Source: Novosphingobium subterraneum
Lineage (GTDB): Bacteria; Pseudomonadota; Alphaproteobacteria; Sphingomonadales; Sphingomonadaceae
Reading direction: 5' to 3'
NCBI RefSeq assembly: GCF_000807925.1
Contig: NZ_JRVC01000001.1
Span: 186,001 to 250,000 of the forward strand
DNA: 64,000 nt
The translations under genes and the position numbers were made by a program. The notes beneath the pieces are model-generated. The model was given only the letters and a program-made list of their open reading frames with translations. It made no database searches and was not told where the DNA came from. This document shows positions 40,215-49,064 of the stretch, piece by piece. Numbering within the stretch: position 1 is the stretch's first letter; each line of letters opens with the position of its first letter.

Positions 40215-43184
40215 ATGACGAAGCGCAAGCATCAACTCCTGACCGAGAGCGAGCGCAATCAGATCCTTGCCATCCCGACCGATCGCGACCACTTGGCTCG
40301 GCTCTACACCTTCGAGCCTGCGGACATCGAGATCATCGGCGCGCGACGGGAACGACGGAACCAGTTGGGCGTCGCGCTGCAACTCGCGCTCTTGCGCCAC
40401 CCGGGCATCACACTGGCGCAGTTGATACAGAACAGGGGAGCGATGCCCCATGATCTCGCCGCCTTCGTCGCAGAACAGCTTGGCCTGCGCGTCACGGATC
40501 TGGCTGACTATGCGGCGAGGGACCAGACCATGACGGACCATGCTCGCGAGCTAGCCGCGCGCTTGGGACTGCGAGGGCCGACGCGTGCCGATATTCCGTT
40601 CATGATCGAAGCGGCCACGAAAACGGCATGGGCGACCGACAAGGGGATGACGATAGCGACCGGTGTTGTCACCGCCCTTCGTGAGGCCCGGATTCTGCTG
40701 CCGTCCATCTCCACCATCGAGCGTGCCAGCAGCGCGGGGCGCGCGCGTGCCCGCAAGCAAGCCGCCTATGCCCTGATCGACGATCTCAGCGCTGAACAGG
40801 TCCACGCCCTCGACCAGCTCTTTGACGACGCCGGGGGCATGAGCCAGCTCGCTTCGCTCAAGACCATTCCCATCGCGGCAAGGCCCGATCATATCCGCCA
40901 GATTCTCGACCGCCTGCGGCAAGTGCGGAAGATCGGCATCTCCCCGGACGTGGCTGGCCGCATCCACGCGGACCGCTTCCGGCAATATGTCCGGGAAGGC
41001 CGTGCATCGCCTGCCTATATGATCGAGCGATACGTTCCCTCCCGGCGGCGCGCCACGCTGGTTGCCTTCCTGCTCGATCTTGAAGAGCAGCTGACCGACA
41101 GCGCTCTGGAGATGGCGGACAAGCTGATCGGCAGCATCTTCACCCGCGCGAAGAATGCCCAGGCGCGTAGCTATGCCGCCACATCGAAGAACGTGGCGCG
41201 GCTGATGCTGATCTTTCGCAGAACGATCGATGCGCTGACCGATGCGGTCGATACTGGCGAAGATCCAATTGAGGTCCTGGACGCATCGGTCGGGTGGAAC
41301 ACCCTGATGAAGGCGAGGCCGGAAGTGGCGAGCATCGCGGAAACCGCCAACCTCGATCCGCTGACGGTCGCGGCCGACCGCTATGCGACGTTACGCAAGT
41401 TCGCCCCCGACCTGCTTGAGACGCTCCAGTTCAGGGCCGGAAAGGGCAGTGCGAAAACGATCGCTGCCATCGAAATGCTGCGCGACCTCAACAGGTCGGG
41501 CAAACGCGATCTTCCTACCGACGCTCCGATGCCCTTCCGTAAAGAATGGCGAAAAATCGTCGTTGGCGATAACGGCAAGATCAACCGGCGGCTCTGGGAA
41601 ATCGCAACGATCGCGCATCTGCGCAACAAGTTGCGTTCGGGGGATGTCTGGGTGGAGCGATCGGCGGGATACCGCCAGTTCGACAGCTACCTGCTCAGCG
41701 AACCGAAGGCGAAGCCAATCGTGTCGGCTCTTGGTCTGCCACCCACAGCCAGCGAATGGCTCGAACAACGGGGCCGCGAACTGGACTGGCGACTGAAGAA
41801 ATTTGCCCAGCGCCTGAAGCGCGACGCTCTGGAGGGTGTGCGGTTCCGCGACGGCCGCCTCCAGATATCCCCGGTTCGCACGATCGCGATGCCCGATGCC
41901 GAAGCGCTGGCTGACCGGCTCGATGCGATGATGCCCCGCATCCGCATCACCGAGCTGCTGCATGAAGTGGCGCAGGAAACCGGCTTTCTTGCTGCATTCA
42001 CGAACCTGCGCACCGGCGAAGCGTGCCCCAACGAAAACGCGCTGCTCGCCACCATCCTTGCGGATGCCACCAATCTCGGCCTGTCGCGCATGGCTGCCGC
42101 GAGCCAGGGCGTGACGCGCGACCAGCTCCTGTGGACCCATGACGCCTATATCCGCGACGACAGCTACTGCGCGGCGCTGGCCGTGCTCATCAACGCGCAT
42201 CACCGCCTGCCATTCTCGCGCGTATGGGGCGACGGCACAACGTCCAGTTCCGATGGCCAGTTCTTCAGGGGCGCGAAGCGCGGTGCATCGGGCGGCGATA
42301 TCAACGCCCGCTATGGCGTCGATCATGGCTTCAGCTTCTACACTCATGTTTCCGACCAGCGTGCGCCTTACCACGTCAACGTGATCTCTGCCGCGACGCA
42401 TGAGGCACCCTATGTTCTCGACGGCCTCACCAGCCACGGCACCGATCTGAAAATCGTCGAGCATTACACCGACACTGGCGGGGCGACCGATCATGTCTTC
42501 GCCCTGTGCGCGATGCTGGGATTTCGCTTCTGCCCGCGCCTGCGCGACTTTCCAGACCGGCGCCTCGCGCCGATCGCGCCGGTTAAGGCCTATCCGGCCA
42601 TCGCCCCGCTAATGGGCAAGCGTATCCGCACCGACATCATCGCTGAACAATGGGATGACGTGCTGCGCCTCGTCGGCTCGATCAAGGCCGGCCATGTCGC
42701 GCCATCGGTCATGCTGCGAAAGCTCGCCGCGTACGAACGGCAGAACCAACTCGACGTCGCGCTACAGGAAATCGGCAAGATCGAGCGAACCCTGTTCATG
42801 CTGGACTGGCTGGAAAATCCCGATCTGCGCCAGCGATGCCATGCTGGTCTCAACAACAGCGAACAACGCCATGCCCTGACGCAGGCAATCTACACCTTCC
42901 GCCAAGGCCGGATCATCGACCGCAGCCATGAGGCGCAACAATATCGGGCATCCGGCCTCAATCTAGTCATCGCCGCGATCGTCTACTGGAACACGATCTA
43001 CATGGATGCTGCCGCCCAGCATCTACGATCAACCTCGGTCGCGGTGCCTGATTATCTGCTCGCCCATACGTCCCCCGTGGGTTGGGAGCATATTGCCTTC
43101 TCCGGCGATTTCCTCTGGGATCGCGCAGCCGCTTCCGCTGGCCGCAAGGCCCTCAATCTCCCGCCGGATAGCCGCGTCGCATAA
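40215..43184 (+). CDS. tnpA: Tn3-family transposase TnpA (third transposon)
   Basis: 989 residues. N-terminus MTKRKHQLLTESERNQIL; C-terminal catalytic motifs GTTSSSDGQFF and HYTDTGGATDHVFALCA. Start ATG 40215 is preferred because the frame upstream runs through res. Closely related in layout to the mer transposon's TnpA but clearly a different protein. Ends 10 bp before the right inverted repeat. Confidence 0.94.
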   Translation: MTKRKHQLLTESERNQILAIPTDRDHLARLYTFEPADIEIIGARRERRNQLGVALQLALLRHPGITLAQLIQNRGAMPHDLAAFVAEQLGLRVTDLADYAARDQTMTDHARELAARLGLRGPTRADIPFMIEAATKTAWATDKGMTIATGVVTALREARILLPSISTIERASSAGRARARKQAAYALIDDLSAEQVHALDQLFDDAGGMSQLASLKTIPIAARPDHIRQILDRLRQVRKIGISPDVAGRIHADRFRQYVREGRASPAYMIERYVPSRRRATLVAFLLDLEEQLTDSALEMADKLIGSIFTRAKNAQARSYAATSKNVARLMLIFRRTIDALTDAVDTGEDPIEVLDASVGWNTLMKARPEVASIAETANLDPLTVAADRYATLRKFAPDLLETLQFRAGKGSAKTIAAIEMLRDLNRSGKRDLPTDAPMPFRKEWRKIVVGDNGKINRRLWEIATIAHLRNKLRSGDVWVERSAGYRQFDSYLLSEPKAKPIVSALGLPPTASEWLEQRGRELDWRLKKFAQRLKRDALEGVRFRDGRLQISPVRTIAMPDAEALADRLDAMMPRIRITELLHEVAQETGFLAAFTNLRTGEACPNENALLATILADATNLGLSRMAAASQGVTRDQLLWTHDAYIRDDSYCAALAVLINAHHRLPFSRVWGDGTTSSSDGQFFRGAKRGASGGDINARYGVDHGFSFYTHVSDQRAPYHVNVISAATHEAPYVLDGLTSHGTDLKIVEHYTDTGGATDHVFALCAMLGFRFCPRLRDFPDRRLAPIAPVKAYPAIAPLMGKRIRTDIIAEQWDDVLRLVGSIKAGHVAPSVMLRKLAAYERQNQLDVALQEIGKIERTLFMLDWLENPDLRQRCHAGLNNSEQRHALTQAIYTFRQGRIIDRSHEAQQYRASGLNLVIAAIVYWNTIYMDAAAQHLRSTSVAVPDYLLAHTSPVGWEHIAFSGDFLWDRAAASAGRKALNLPPDSRVA

Positions 43185-43194
43185 GCGTTCGCTG

Positions 43195-43242
43195 ATTGTT
43201 CGCCCTTAGCGTTGTTTAGCGTACCATCCACGCTATGCCCTC
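43195..43242 (-). repeat. Terminal inverted repeat, right end
   Basis: 48 bp, ending ...CCACGCTATGCCCTC; inverted partner of 38061-38108. Confidence 0.92.
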
Positions 43243-43355
43243 AAAAGGGATAATCTGTCGTCCCGAGAGGCGATCATCACGGCAATCGTGGCGAAAACGC
43301 TGAGCGTCAGGCCACCTGAAACATCTGAAGGACAACCGATGATGCTCTGAAATTG

Positions 43356-43387
43356 AAAGGGGGCCCCGCGCCAACGGGACCCCCTTT
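43356..43387. terminator. Strong stem-loop (possible terminator) upstream of repC-like gene
   Basis: AAAGGGGG...CCCG pairs with CGGG...CCCCCTTT around a short loop, one mismatch. On the minus strand the stem is followed by a mixed T-rich stretch (CAATTTC), so it could end a minus-strand transcript. Lies in a 480-bp stretch without protein genes. Confidence 0.5.
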
Positions 43388-43545
43388 AACGCATCCTGTT
43401 GCCAGAGCGCCAAGTTCACCTCGCTTTCTAGCAACAGACCGAATGGCAAACAAGCGCTTCTGCGCGCGATGAAACGCGCCCGAACGCTGCCAAGAATCGC
43501 CGCACCAGCTGGTGCATATGAAAGGGAGGTCAGCGACGCAGACAT

Positions 43546-43616
43546 GAAAAACCCGGGCAGCGCCCGGGCCTTTCGAAGGAAGCTGTAATTTGCCGCGCCA
43601 AAGCGTGGCGAGAGAC
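43546..43616 (-). ncRNA. Candidate antisense ctRNA controlling repC
   Basis: Minus-strand RNA predicted opposite the repC leader. A weak promoter reads TTGCAA (43645-43650), 16-bp spacer, TAGCTT (43623-43628); start near 43616. The RNA would form a hairpin CGCCA-loop-TGGCG (43596-43610) and end in a textbook terminator, CCCGGGC-GCT-GCCCGGG followed by TTTTT (43568 to 43547). Place, size (about 70 nt) and structure fit the counter-transcribed RNAs that lie just before repC in repABC-type plasmids. Confidence 0.6.
43547..43568 (-). terminator. Intrinsic terminator of the antisense RNA
   Basis: Perfect 7-bp GC stem (CCCGGGC / GCCCGGG) with a 3-nt loop, followed on the minus strand by five T residues. 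Confidence 0.85.
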
Positions 43617-43720
43617 ACCGGCAAGCTACCTGCTCCCTCACAACTTGCAAGCATTTTTCGCAACGTTTGCGGGCAATGTTTTTTGTCTGTGCCGCACCTC
43701 AGGACTGAGGAAGCGAAGGG

Positions 43721-45199
43721 ATGACTATTGTCCAGAATCAGGCAGCCTGGGAGGTGGATAGCCGCCGCCGGGGAGGGCCAGCAGCGATCGGCGCCTGTCT
43801 GCCAAAACTGGGGATGCTCGAGACCGAACAGCTGACCAAGATCGCCTTCATGGAAGACCCGGCAGATCGGGCAAGACATGCTGCGCGCGTCAGCAAGATG
43901 ATGCGAGGGTTCGGACATACCGGGACCGAAAGTGCAGGCAGACAGCGGCGGCGCAAACTGCTCGATATCATCGAGACCTTCGTGAGAATGCCGCCCGTGA
44001 CTATCGATGTTCCGAGGATCGTCTGGCGCGATCTTTACGATGCCGCCGCGAGCATCGCCGCCATGAATATCGACTGGGACAGCCGCTGCGGCCCCCTCAT
44101 CGCCGCCTCGAACGACCATCTCAAATGCCGGATAGGATGGACCGCCGCGCGCAAGAACATCAGGCGCCTTGCCGAATACGGCCTGATCATCCCCTATTGC
44201 CTCGCGGGCAACGGCAAACGATTTCTTGGATCACGAGACAGCCTGGATCGCTCTGACGCCTCAGGATGGTCGCTAGCCCCGCTGCTCCTCCTCGAAGATT
44301 ACCTCACACAGCTCGCCGCCACCGAAAAGGCCCTGGCCGAGCAGAACCTGATCCTGCCCAAGGAGATTCGAAAGGCAACAAGCAGCGCCTACCGGCTGCT
44401 GCGGCCGTTCGAGCAGGGCCACCCCTGGGCTGACAAGGCCAGAAAGAAGCTCGATGCGATCGCTGCGGCGCGGCGCATATACCAGAGGCGGAAAGGATCC
44501 ATGGACGCGATCGGCGTGCTCGGCCGCCTCGCCGAGGTCGCAACGCGGCTGCTTGATCGGTTGTCAGAGCGCATATCGCTCGGCGAGATTGCGTCGCTGA
44601 CACCTTCCGGGGACACTAGGGTGCGCCGGGATGGCCACCATCAATACAGTCCTGAAGAAGCTCTTGAATCTGTATCCGGCTTGGCGGAGGGCGCTTGCCG
44701 ACGGGAACCTGATGACGTTCGAACCACGCCTGATGCCGACAGGGTGAAGCAAGAAACAGCCGATGCTTGTCAGAACGCGCTGGTCTCTGCCGACACGAAT
44801 GATGTCTACGGCATCCAGCGATCGGGGTTCGTTTGGGCCGAAGCCTCTGCCCTCTTCCCTTTCATCGACGGTATGGTCGAAATCGCGAGACGGCCCGGCC
44901 TGACCGAGCTTCACGCGGTCGCTCGCGTCTGCCAGATAGGTCAGGCTACAGCCGCTCGGGCAAGCGCCATGCTAGGGACAGAGATCGCACTCCTCTGCGC
45001 GCTAATCACCGGGCATCACCTGGCCAACGGACAAATCCGCAAGACCCCCGATGCATACATGCAAGCACTGGTGCGGCGCGCCCGCAGCGGTGAGCTCAAT
45101 CTCGGCCACACGCTGCTCGGCCGCAGAAAGGCAGTATTCGGCCAGGGGGATACAAGGGCTTCGAATATGCGTATCTCTGTTCGATCATCGATGCACTAG
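43721..45199 (+). CDS. repC: RepC-like plasmid replication initiator
   Basis: 492 residues. The N-terminal half has the RepC winged-helix region (PLIAASNDHLKCRIGWTAARKNIRRLAEYGLIIPYCL ... GNGKRF) preceded by a basic start, the centre is variable, and the C-terminus (LLCALITGHHLANGQIRKTPDAYMQALVRRARSGELNLGHTLLG) matches the RepC ending with its GYL...GEF.LG pattern. RepC binds an origin inside its own gene. The 5' leader holds a candidate antisense RNA. RepA and RepB, usually upstream, are missing; a transposon end lies about 480 bp before the start. Confidence 0.78.
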   Translation: MTIVQNQAAWEVDSRRRGGPAAIGACLPKLGMLETEQLTKIAFMEDPADRARHAARVSKMMRGFGHTGTESAGRQRRRKLLDIIETFVRMPPVTIDVPRIVWRDLYDAAASIAAMNIDWDSRCGPLIAASNDHLKCRIGWTAARKNIRRLAEYGLIIPYCLAGNGKRFLGSRDSLDRSDASGWSLAPLLLLEDYLTQLAATEKALAEQNLILPKEIRKATSSAYRLLRPFEQGHPWADKARKKLDAIAAARRIYQRRKGSMDAIGVLGRLAEVATRLLDRLSERISLGEIASLTPSGDTRVRRDGHHQYSPEEALESVSGLAEGACRREPDDVRTTPDADRVKQETADACQNALVSADTNDVYGIQRSGFVWAEASALFPFIDGMVEIARRPGLTELHAVARVCQIGQATAARASAMLGTEIALLCALITGHHLANGQIRKTPDAYMQALVRRARSGELNLGHTLLGRRKAVFGQGDTRASNMRISVRSSMH

Positions 45200-45208
45200 G
45201 TCCGACTC

Positions 45209-45484
45209 ATGAAGCAGGAAGCCCTTATCGCTTGGACATCGCTCTACATCGGCGTGGGAATGATGGCGCTGATCTGCGCAGTGCTCTCAGTTGTCGTCAC
45301 GGCTGACGACTGGCGGAGTGGCAGGTGGCGACCCACGCACCAAACGGGGCTCCAGAAAGCTCTGGTCATCCCGAAGCTCTGGCTGCGCTGGCAGCTCAAC
45401 TACCTCAAGGGCGCGCCAGTCATCCTGGCAATCAGCGTGTACTATGCTTGGCACGTCGGTTTCTCAGTGTTCTGGGACGTCTGA
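45209..45484 (+). CDS. Small membrane protein, 91 aa
   Basis: 91 residues with two membrane helices (about 8-30, YIGVGMMALICAVLSVVV, and about 68-85, PVILAISVYYAWHVGFSVF) and a basic loop between. 9 bp after the repC-like gene, so likely co-transcribed. No family recognised. It ends 21 bp inside the convergent transglycosylase gene. Confidence 0.55.
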   Translation: MKQEALIAWTSLYIGVGMMALICAVLSVVVTADDWRSGRWRPTHQTGLQKALVIPKLWLRWQLNYLKGAPVILAISVYYAWHVGFSVFWDV

Positions 45485-46345
45485 TCGTCCATCGAATGAG
45501 GCAAGCATTACCCTGCGAAACGGATTGGGCGCGGGAAGTGCTGCCGAAGTCAGCGACACGCCGCCGGTCGAATTCGGAATGCCAATTGAGCCCATGATCG
45601 TACGCACATAGTTGCGGGTCTCACGAAACGGCGGGATACCGCCAAATTGGTCCACGCGTCCCGGGCCTGCATTATAGGCAGCCAGTGCAAGCTCCCATGT
45701 CCCGAAGCGATCCAACTGCTCGCGCAGATACCGCGCGCCGCCGACAAGGTTTTGCCGCACATCCCAAGGGTCGGTGACACGCAGATATTGGGCCGTACCG
45801 GGCATAAGCTGAGCCATGCCCATCGCACCGGCACTGCTTCGGGCGAAGGGACGATATCTGCTTTCCTGCGCCAGCAAGGCGTCAAATAGAACAACGGGCA
45901 CGCCGGCATCGCAAGCGACGTCGACGATCAGGTTGAAATAGGCGGTCCGGCGAGCCTGAGCATCGCCGCTGATACCATATCGCGGGAAGAAGCTGCGGGA
46001 CTGGCAGAGTGGGTCATCCTGCGAAGGGCGGAATGGTGAAGAAGCAGGGCTCATGAATGATGCACCTGCCCGCATCCACGAAGGAACAGCGGGACGCGCG
46101 GCATAGGGATTGATCGTGAAGCTGTGAGGGACCAACTCAAAGTCGCCGTGCAACTCTGGTGAAAACGCATCCACTGGAGCCGGAGGCACTTCCACTGATT
46201 GCTCGAGATCGACCGCCCCGCGCAACTGTGGGCGGAGCACAGCAAAATCCGGTTTTGCCTCTGGCACAAACACGTCGAGCATGGCTTCGCGCGCCGATGA
46301 TGGCGTCGGCGTCAAAGCGACCAGCAAAAATAGAAGATTTTTCAT
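45464..46345 (-). CDS. Lytic transglycosylase (SLT domain)
   Basis: 293 residues from ATG 46345. Signal peptide (MKNLLFLLVALTPTPSSA), a Pro-rich linker, then a Slt70/GEWL domain at about 150-265: FDALLAQESRYRPFARSS with catalytic Glu, GAMGMAQLMPGTAQYL, and AYNAGPGRVDQFGG. Cleaves peptidoglycan. On plasmids such enzymes (VirB1/TrbN type) open the wall for conjugation machinery; no other transfer genes are visible here, so the link is an inference. The longer upstream frame crosses the divergent promoter and was rejected. Confidence 0.88.
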   Translation of the reverse strand: MKNLLFLLVALTPTPSSAREAMLDVFVPEAKPDFAVLRPQLRGAVDLEQSVEVPPAPVDAFSPELHGDFELVPHSFTINPYAARPAVPSWMRAGASFMSPASSPFRPSQDDPLCQSRSFFPRYGISGDAQARRTAYFNLIVDVACDAGVPVVLFDALLAQESRYRPFARSSAGAMGMAQLMPGTAQYLRVTDPWDVRQNLVGGARYLREQLDRFGTWELALAAYNAGPGRVDQFGGIPPFRETRNYVRTIMGSIGIPNSTGGVSLTSAALPAPNPFRRVMLASFDGRSDVPEH

Positions 46346-46532
46346 GACCACACCTTTCGGCGTGGTTCGGATATCGCCCCACTTTTCTAAATGAACAGGC
46401 GGCGCATGGCAATCGCCCAGAATCTGGCATCGCACAGACGAAAGCGGCGTTGGCCATCGCGAGCCGTGCCGGAGAAGGTCGGGTCGATCCAGAGGGGAAA
46501 GATGGTGAGGCTGAGCTGAGAGGAGCGAGTTT

Positions 46533-47369
46533 ATGCTAGTTGCGCTCAAACCCACCCAGGAGACCATCGACATCGTTGCTGCGCTGAAGGGCCGTTGGCA
46601 CGGTTCCTACGCGATGTGCATCTGCCCTGCGCATGCAGACCGAACGCCGTCACTTTCAGTCCGGCAGGGCGAGCGGGGTATTCTGGTCCACTGTTTTGCG
46701 GGATGCCGCAGCGAGGATGTCCTGCGCGAAATCGGTCGGACCAAACCGATCCTGAATTCCTCTGCCCCAAGCTATCAGCCAGAACGAACTGCGCCAAACG
46801 TCAGAAGGATATGGGATCAGGCCACGGAGATCCGCGGAACGCTCGGTGAAGTCTACCTTCGGTCGCGGCGGCTGCCAATCGACCTCCCCGACTTACGCTT
46901 CCATCCGCGGTGCCCATTCGGCCGCAAGCCTAAGACCACCTTCCGGCCCGCGATACTGGTCGGTGTCAGAACCGGGCACCGGATGACGGCCATCCAGCGG
47001 ATCAGGCTGACCAACGACGGAACATGGCATGATGGCAAATTCATGCTCGGAAAGCCTGAACGGGGCGCGTGGGCACCGCAGTTCGAGGGCGACGTGCTCG
47101 CCATTGCTGAGGGCATGGAGGATGCGGCGAGCTATACTCAGATCAAAGGAGTCCCTTGCTGGGCAGCACTCGGGAATAAGCGTCTCGCGCTAATCAACGT
47201 TCCGGACCAAGTTGGCACCCTTTACATCGCCGCGGACAACGATGGTCCAGGCCGATACGCTGCAATGGCGGCAGTTGGATCACATAACATACCAGAAAGG
47301 CAGCTCTTGCGTGATCCGCCGCCAAGGCCTTTCCACGATTGGGCAGAAGCTCAGAGCCATATCCGTTAA
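46533..47369 (+). CDS. CHC2-type zinc finger and toprim protein (primase-like)
   Basis: 278 residues. N-terminal zinc motif C-x-C-x2-H ... C-x3-C (CICPAHADRTPSLSV, CFAGCRSEDVL) as in DnaG/phage primases, then a toprim domain (DVLAIAEGMEDAASY with the acidic Glu, YIAADNDGPGRYAA with DxD-type acidic residues). Likely a plasmid primase-helicase accessory protein for lagging-strand start. Standard in sphingomonad and alphaproteobacterial plasmids as a DUF7146/toprim protein. Divergent from the transglycosylase. Confidence 0.83.
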   Translation: MLVALKPTQETIDIVAALKGRWHGSYAMCICPAHADRTPSLSVRQGERGILVHCFAGCRSEDVLREIGRTKPILNSSAPSYQPERTAPNVRRIWDQATEIRGTLGEVYLRSRRLPIDLPDLRFHPRCPFGRKPKTTFRPAILVGVRTGHRMTAIQRIRLTNDGTWHDGKFMLGKPERGAWAPQFEGDVLAIAEGMEDAASYTQIKGVPCWAALGNKRLALINVPDQVGTLYIAADNDGPGRYAAMAAVGSHNIPERQLLRDPPPRPFHDWAEAQSHIR

Positions 47370-47711
47370 ATGAACATCAGGCTGAGTGTCGGCGATGAAG
47401 ATCGGGCGCGAGGCACCGACAAACGCTGTAAGCTGTTGAACGAGCCATTCGGAAACATACCGCAAACTTGCCGGTCGAATTTCAGCATCGATATGCAGTT
47501 CCGACTTCCGCCGTCGAAGTTCATAGGCCACACCATCATAGAAAACGGATCGGTCCATTGAGGAACCCGTTTCAAGCAGTGCAGCGAAACTACGCAGACC
47601 GATTACTTGCATCTTTCCCACTACAAAGCTTGCGGGATTATCAATCGCGTCAATTCGATTTATGGCGAACCATTTGCCCATGAAATCTCGGATTTTCGGT
47701 GATGGGGCCAA
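47280..47711 (-). CDS. Hypothetical protein, 143 aa (weak)
   Basis: 143 residues, mixed alpha/beta, no motif known (SELHIDAEIRPASLRYVSEWLV, RPIFIADTQPDVHLTDMA). It overlaps the toprim gene by 90 bp on the opposite strand, which weakens it, but no better frame explains 47370-47711. A shorter start at MGKWFAINRID (47678) is possible. Confidence 0.35.
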   Translation of the reverse strand: MAPSPKIRDFMGKWFAINRIDAIDNPASFVVGKMQVIGLRSFAALLETGSSMDRSVFYDGVAYELRRRKSELHIDAEIRPASLRYVSEWLVQQLTAFVGASRPIFIADTQPDVHLTDMALSFCPIVERPWRRITQELPFWYVM

Positions 47712-47802
47712 AGGAAAACGCTATCACTTCAAGACACAGCTTGGTTTTATCCTGTATGTCAATTATACTGCCGCTGACTTCGGTTAAAATCCGTTGTCAA
47801 CA

Positions 47803-48023
47803 GATCGCGCCGGTGCCCGAGAGGGTTTAATTCGGGAACACGGTGAGGAGCGGCTTTTGCTGATCCGAGTCCGAGGCTGTCCCTGCAACTGTAAGCGGCG
47901 AGCGCGATGCACATCGCTTCCACCTTCGGGCGGGAGCAGCCACTGGGCCGGACGCTAAGTCATGCGGGGCCTGGGAAGGCCGTGCATCAAGCTGTGACCC
48001 GCGAGCCAGGAGACCTGCCGGCG
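47803..48023 (+). ncRNA. Cobalamin riboswitch 1
   Basis: Shows the conserved core of B12 riboswitches: GGTGCC near the 5' end, CGGGAACACGGTG, CTGTCCCTGCAACTGTAAG, GCCACTG, CTGGGAAGGCCGTGCA and the B12 box AGCCAGGAGACCTGCC (48004-48022). The next gene is an unknown 158-residue protein, not a transport gene. It is one of two near copies. Confidence 0.93.
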
Positions 48024-48026
48024 CTT

Positions 48027-48086
48027 GGTCGCTCTTGCTGCGGTCCAGGGGATGGCCATGGCACGGTAAACCTCCGTCTGAGCGAC
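48027..48086 (+). promoter_or_regulatory. Conserved stem after riboswitch 1
   Basis: GGTCGCTC (48027-48034) can pair with GAGCGAC (48080-48086). Between them lies GTCCAGGGGATGGCCATGGCACGG, found after all three riboswitches here. Possible expression platform. Confidence 0.6.
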
Positions 48087-48238
48087 GAATCGATGTGACT
48101 GGGTCTTTCAGCGGCCCCGGCGCTGCGGGCGCGCGCCAGGAGAAAGCTGCTGACCACCTCACGTGGCGACTTGGTCTTGGTTCGTGGCGTCCGGACCGGA
48201 GACACCTGCAATGCAAATGTCATATAGTGCCTGACGTT

Positions 48239-48715
48239 ATGGCAATCCGCCGCTTGGTCACCCTCAAGAAAGACAATGACCATTTGGTCGTAGAGGTAGA
48301 CCTCGATGGGCCGATGCCGATTGGCCTTGTGGTCCATAAGGGCGAGCGCGACGCTACCATGCGGCTACTCATGGCGAAGAGTGGCAGCGCAATCGACAAA
48401 CCCGGAAGAGTTTGCAGATTTCAACCCGATCAGTTGGGCTCTGCTGAAATGCTTGTCGATGAGCTTCGCGACAGGCTCCGCCGGATCGCTTCGAAACCCC
48501 TTAGTCTCAAGCAGATTGAGAAGCTGTTGTCGCTCACCCCCGCCGAACGCAACCGGTGGTCGAAAGATGGCCGACTGCAAATTTCCGGGACATCCAAAAT
48601 ACGCCGAGGGGACAACCTCATTTCGCTCGCGACCTATAATGTGGATGCGGTGGAACGGTTGCTTGAAAATCCTGCCATCGTTGAGGCTTGGCGTCGTTCC
48701 GATGCCAGTCGTTAA
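48239..48715 (+). CDS. Hypothetical protein between duplicated riboswitches
   Basis: 158 residues from ATG 48239 (GTG 48227 possible; ribosome site weak). No family recognised. It starts VTLKKDNDHLVVEVDLDG, and has a helical middle (KPLSLKQIEKLLSLTPAERNRWSKDGRLQ) that reads like a helix-turn-helix or DNA-binding helix pair, then ATYNVDAVERLLENPAIVEAW. No membrane or signal part, so a regulator or plasmid-type protein is more likely than a transporter. Riboswitch 1 is about 215 bp upstream in the same direction, so it may be B12-controlled. Confidence 0.5.
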   Translation: MAIRRLVTLKKDNDHLVVEVDLDGPMPIGLVVHKGERDATMRLLMAKSGSAIDKPGRVCRFQPDQLGSAEMLVDELRDRLRRIASKPLSLKQIEKLLSLTPAERNRWSKDGRLQISGTSKIRRGDNLISLATYNVDAVERLLENPAIVEAWRRSDASR

Positions 48716-48781
48716 GGGATTGGCTTTCGGGCGACTTTCGACTAGTGGATCAACGTCAACGGTTTAAGACCGTTGTCAACA

Positions 48782-49002
48782 GATCGCGCCGGTGCCCGAG
48801 AGGGCTTAATTCGGGAACACGGTGAGGAGCGGCCTTGGCTGATCCGAATCCGAGGCTGTCCCTGCAACTGTAAGCGGCGAGCGCGATGCACATCGCTTCC
48901 ACCTTCGGGCGGAAGCAGCCACTGGGCCTTACGCTTGTCCAAGCGCGGCCTGGGAAGGCCGTGCATCAAGCTATGACCCGCGAGCCAGGAGACCTGCCGG
49001 CG
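48782..49002 (+). ncRNA. Cobalamin riboswitch 2, upstream of btuB
   Basis: Same conserved core as riboswitch 1, with the B12 box at 48983-49001. It precedes btuB by 228 bp and should turn the btuBFCD operon off when adenosyl- or methylcobalamin is plentiful. Confidence 0.95.
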
Positions 49003-49005
49003 TTT

Positions 49006-49064
49006 GGTCGCTCTTGCTGCGGTCCAGGGGATGGCCATGGCACGGTAACCTCCGTCTGAGCGAC
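49006..49064 (+). promoter_or_regulatory. Conserved stem after riboswitch 2
   Basis: GGTCGCTC (49006-49013) pairs with GAGCGAC (49058-49064) around the shared GTCCAGGGGATGGCCATGGCACGG block. Followed by a GC-rich stem, GCGGCTGGGGCCGC. Confidence 0.6.

Larger units (their letters stand above)
38061..43242. mobile_element. Complete Tn3-family transposon with one passenger gene (5,182 bp)
   Basis: Bounded by 48-bp inverted repeats, GAGGGCATAGCGTGG... at 38061-38108 and its inverted counterpart at 43195-43242 (about six mismatches). Contains the passenger gene and tnpR (minus), a res region and tnpA (plus). Its first 1,150 bp also exist at 9250-10399. Flanking pentamers ttgaa and aaaag do not match, so no target duplication remains; DNA next to one end was probably deleted or recombined. 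Confidence 0.93.
47791..48088 (+). repeat. Direct repeat copy 1 (riboswitch and downstream stem)
   Basis: About 298 bp from CCGTTGTCAACAGATCGC to GTCTGAGCGACGAA, nearly identical to 48770-49066 with scattered differences. Includes the whole aptamer and the 3' extension. Confidence 0.9.

Noticed and set aside
43307..44119. 270-codon minus-strand frame opposite repC
   Set aside because: Shadow of the repC-like gene and its leader; it would run through the ctRNA terminator.
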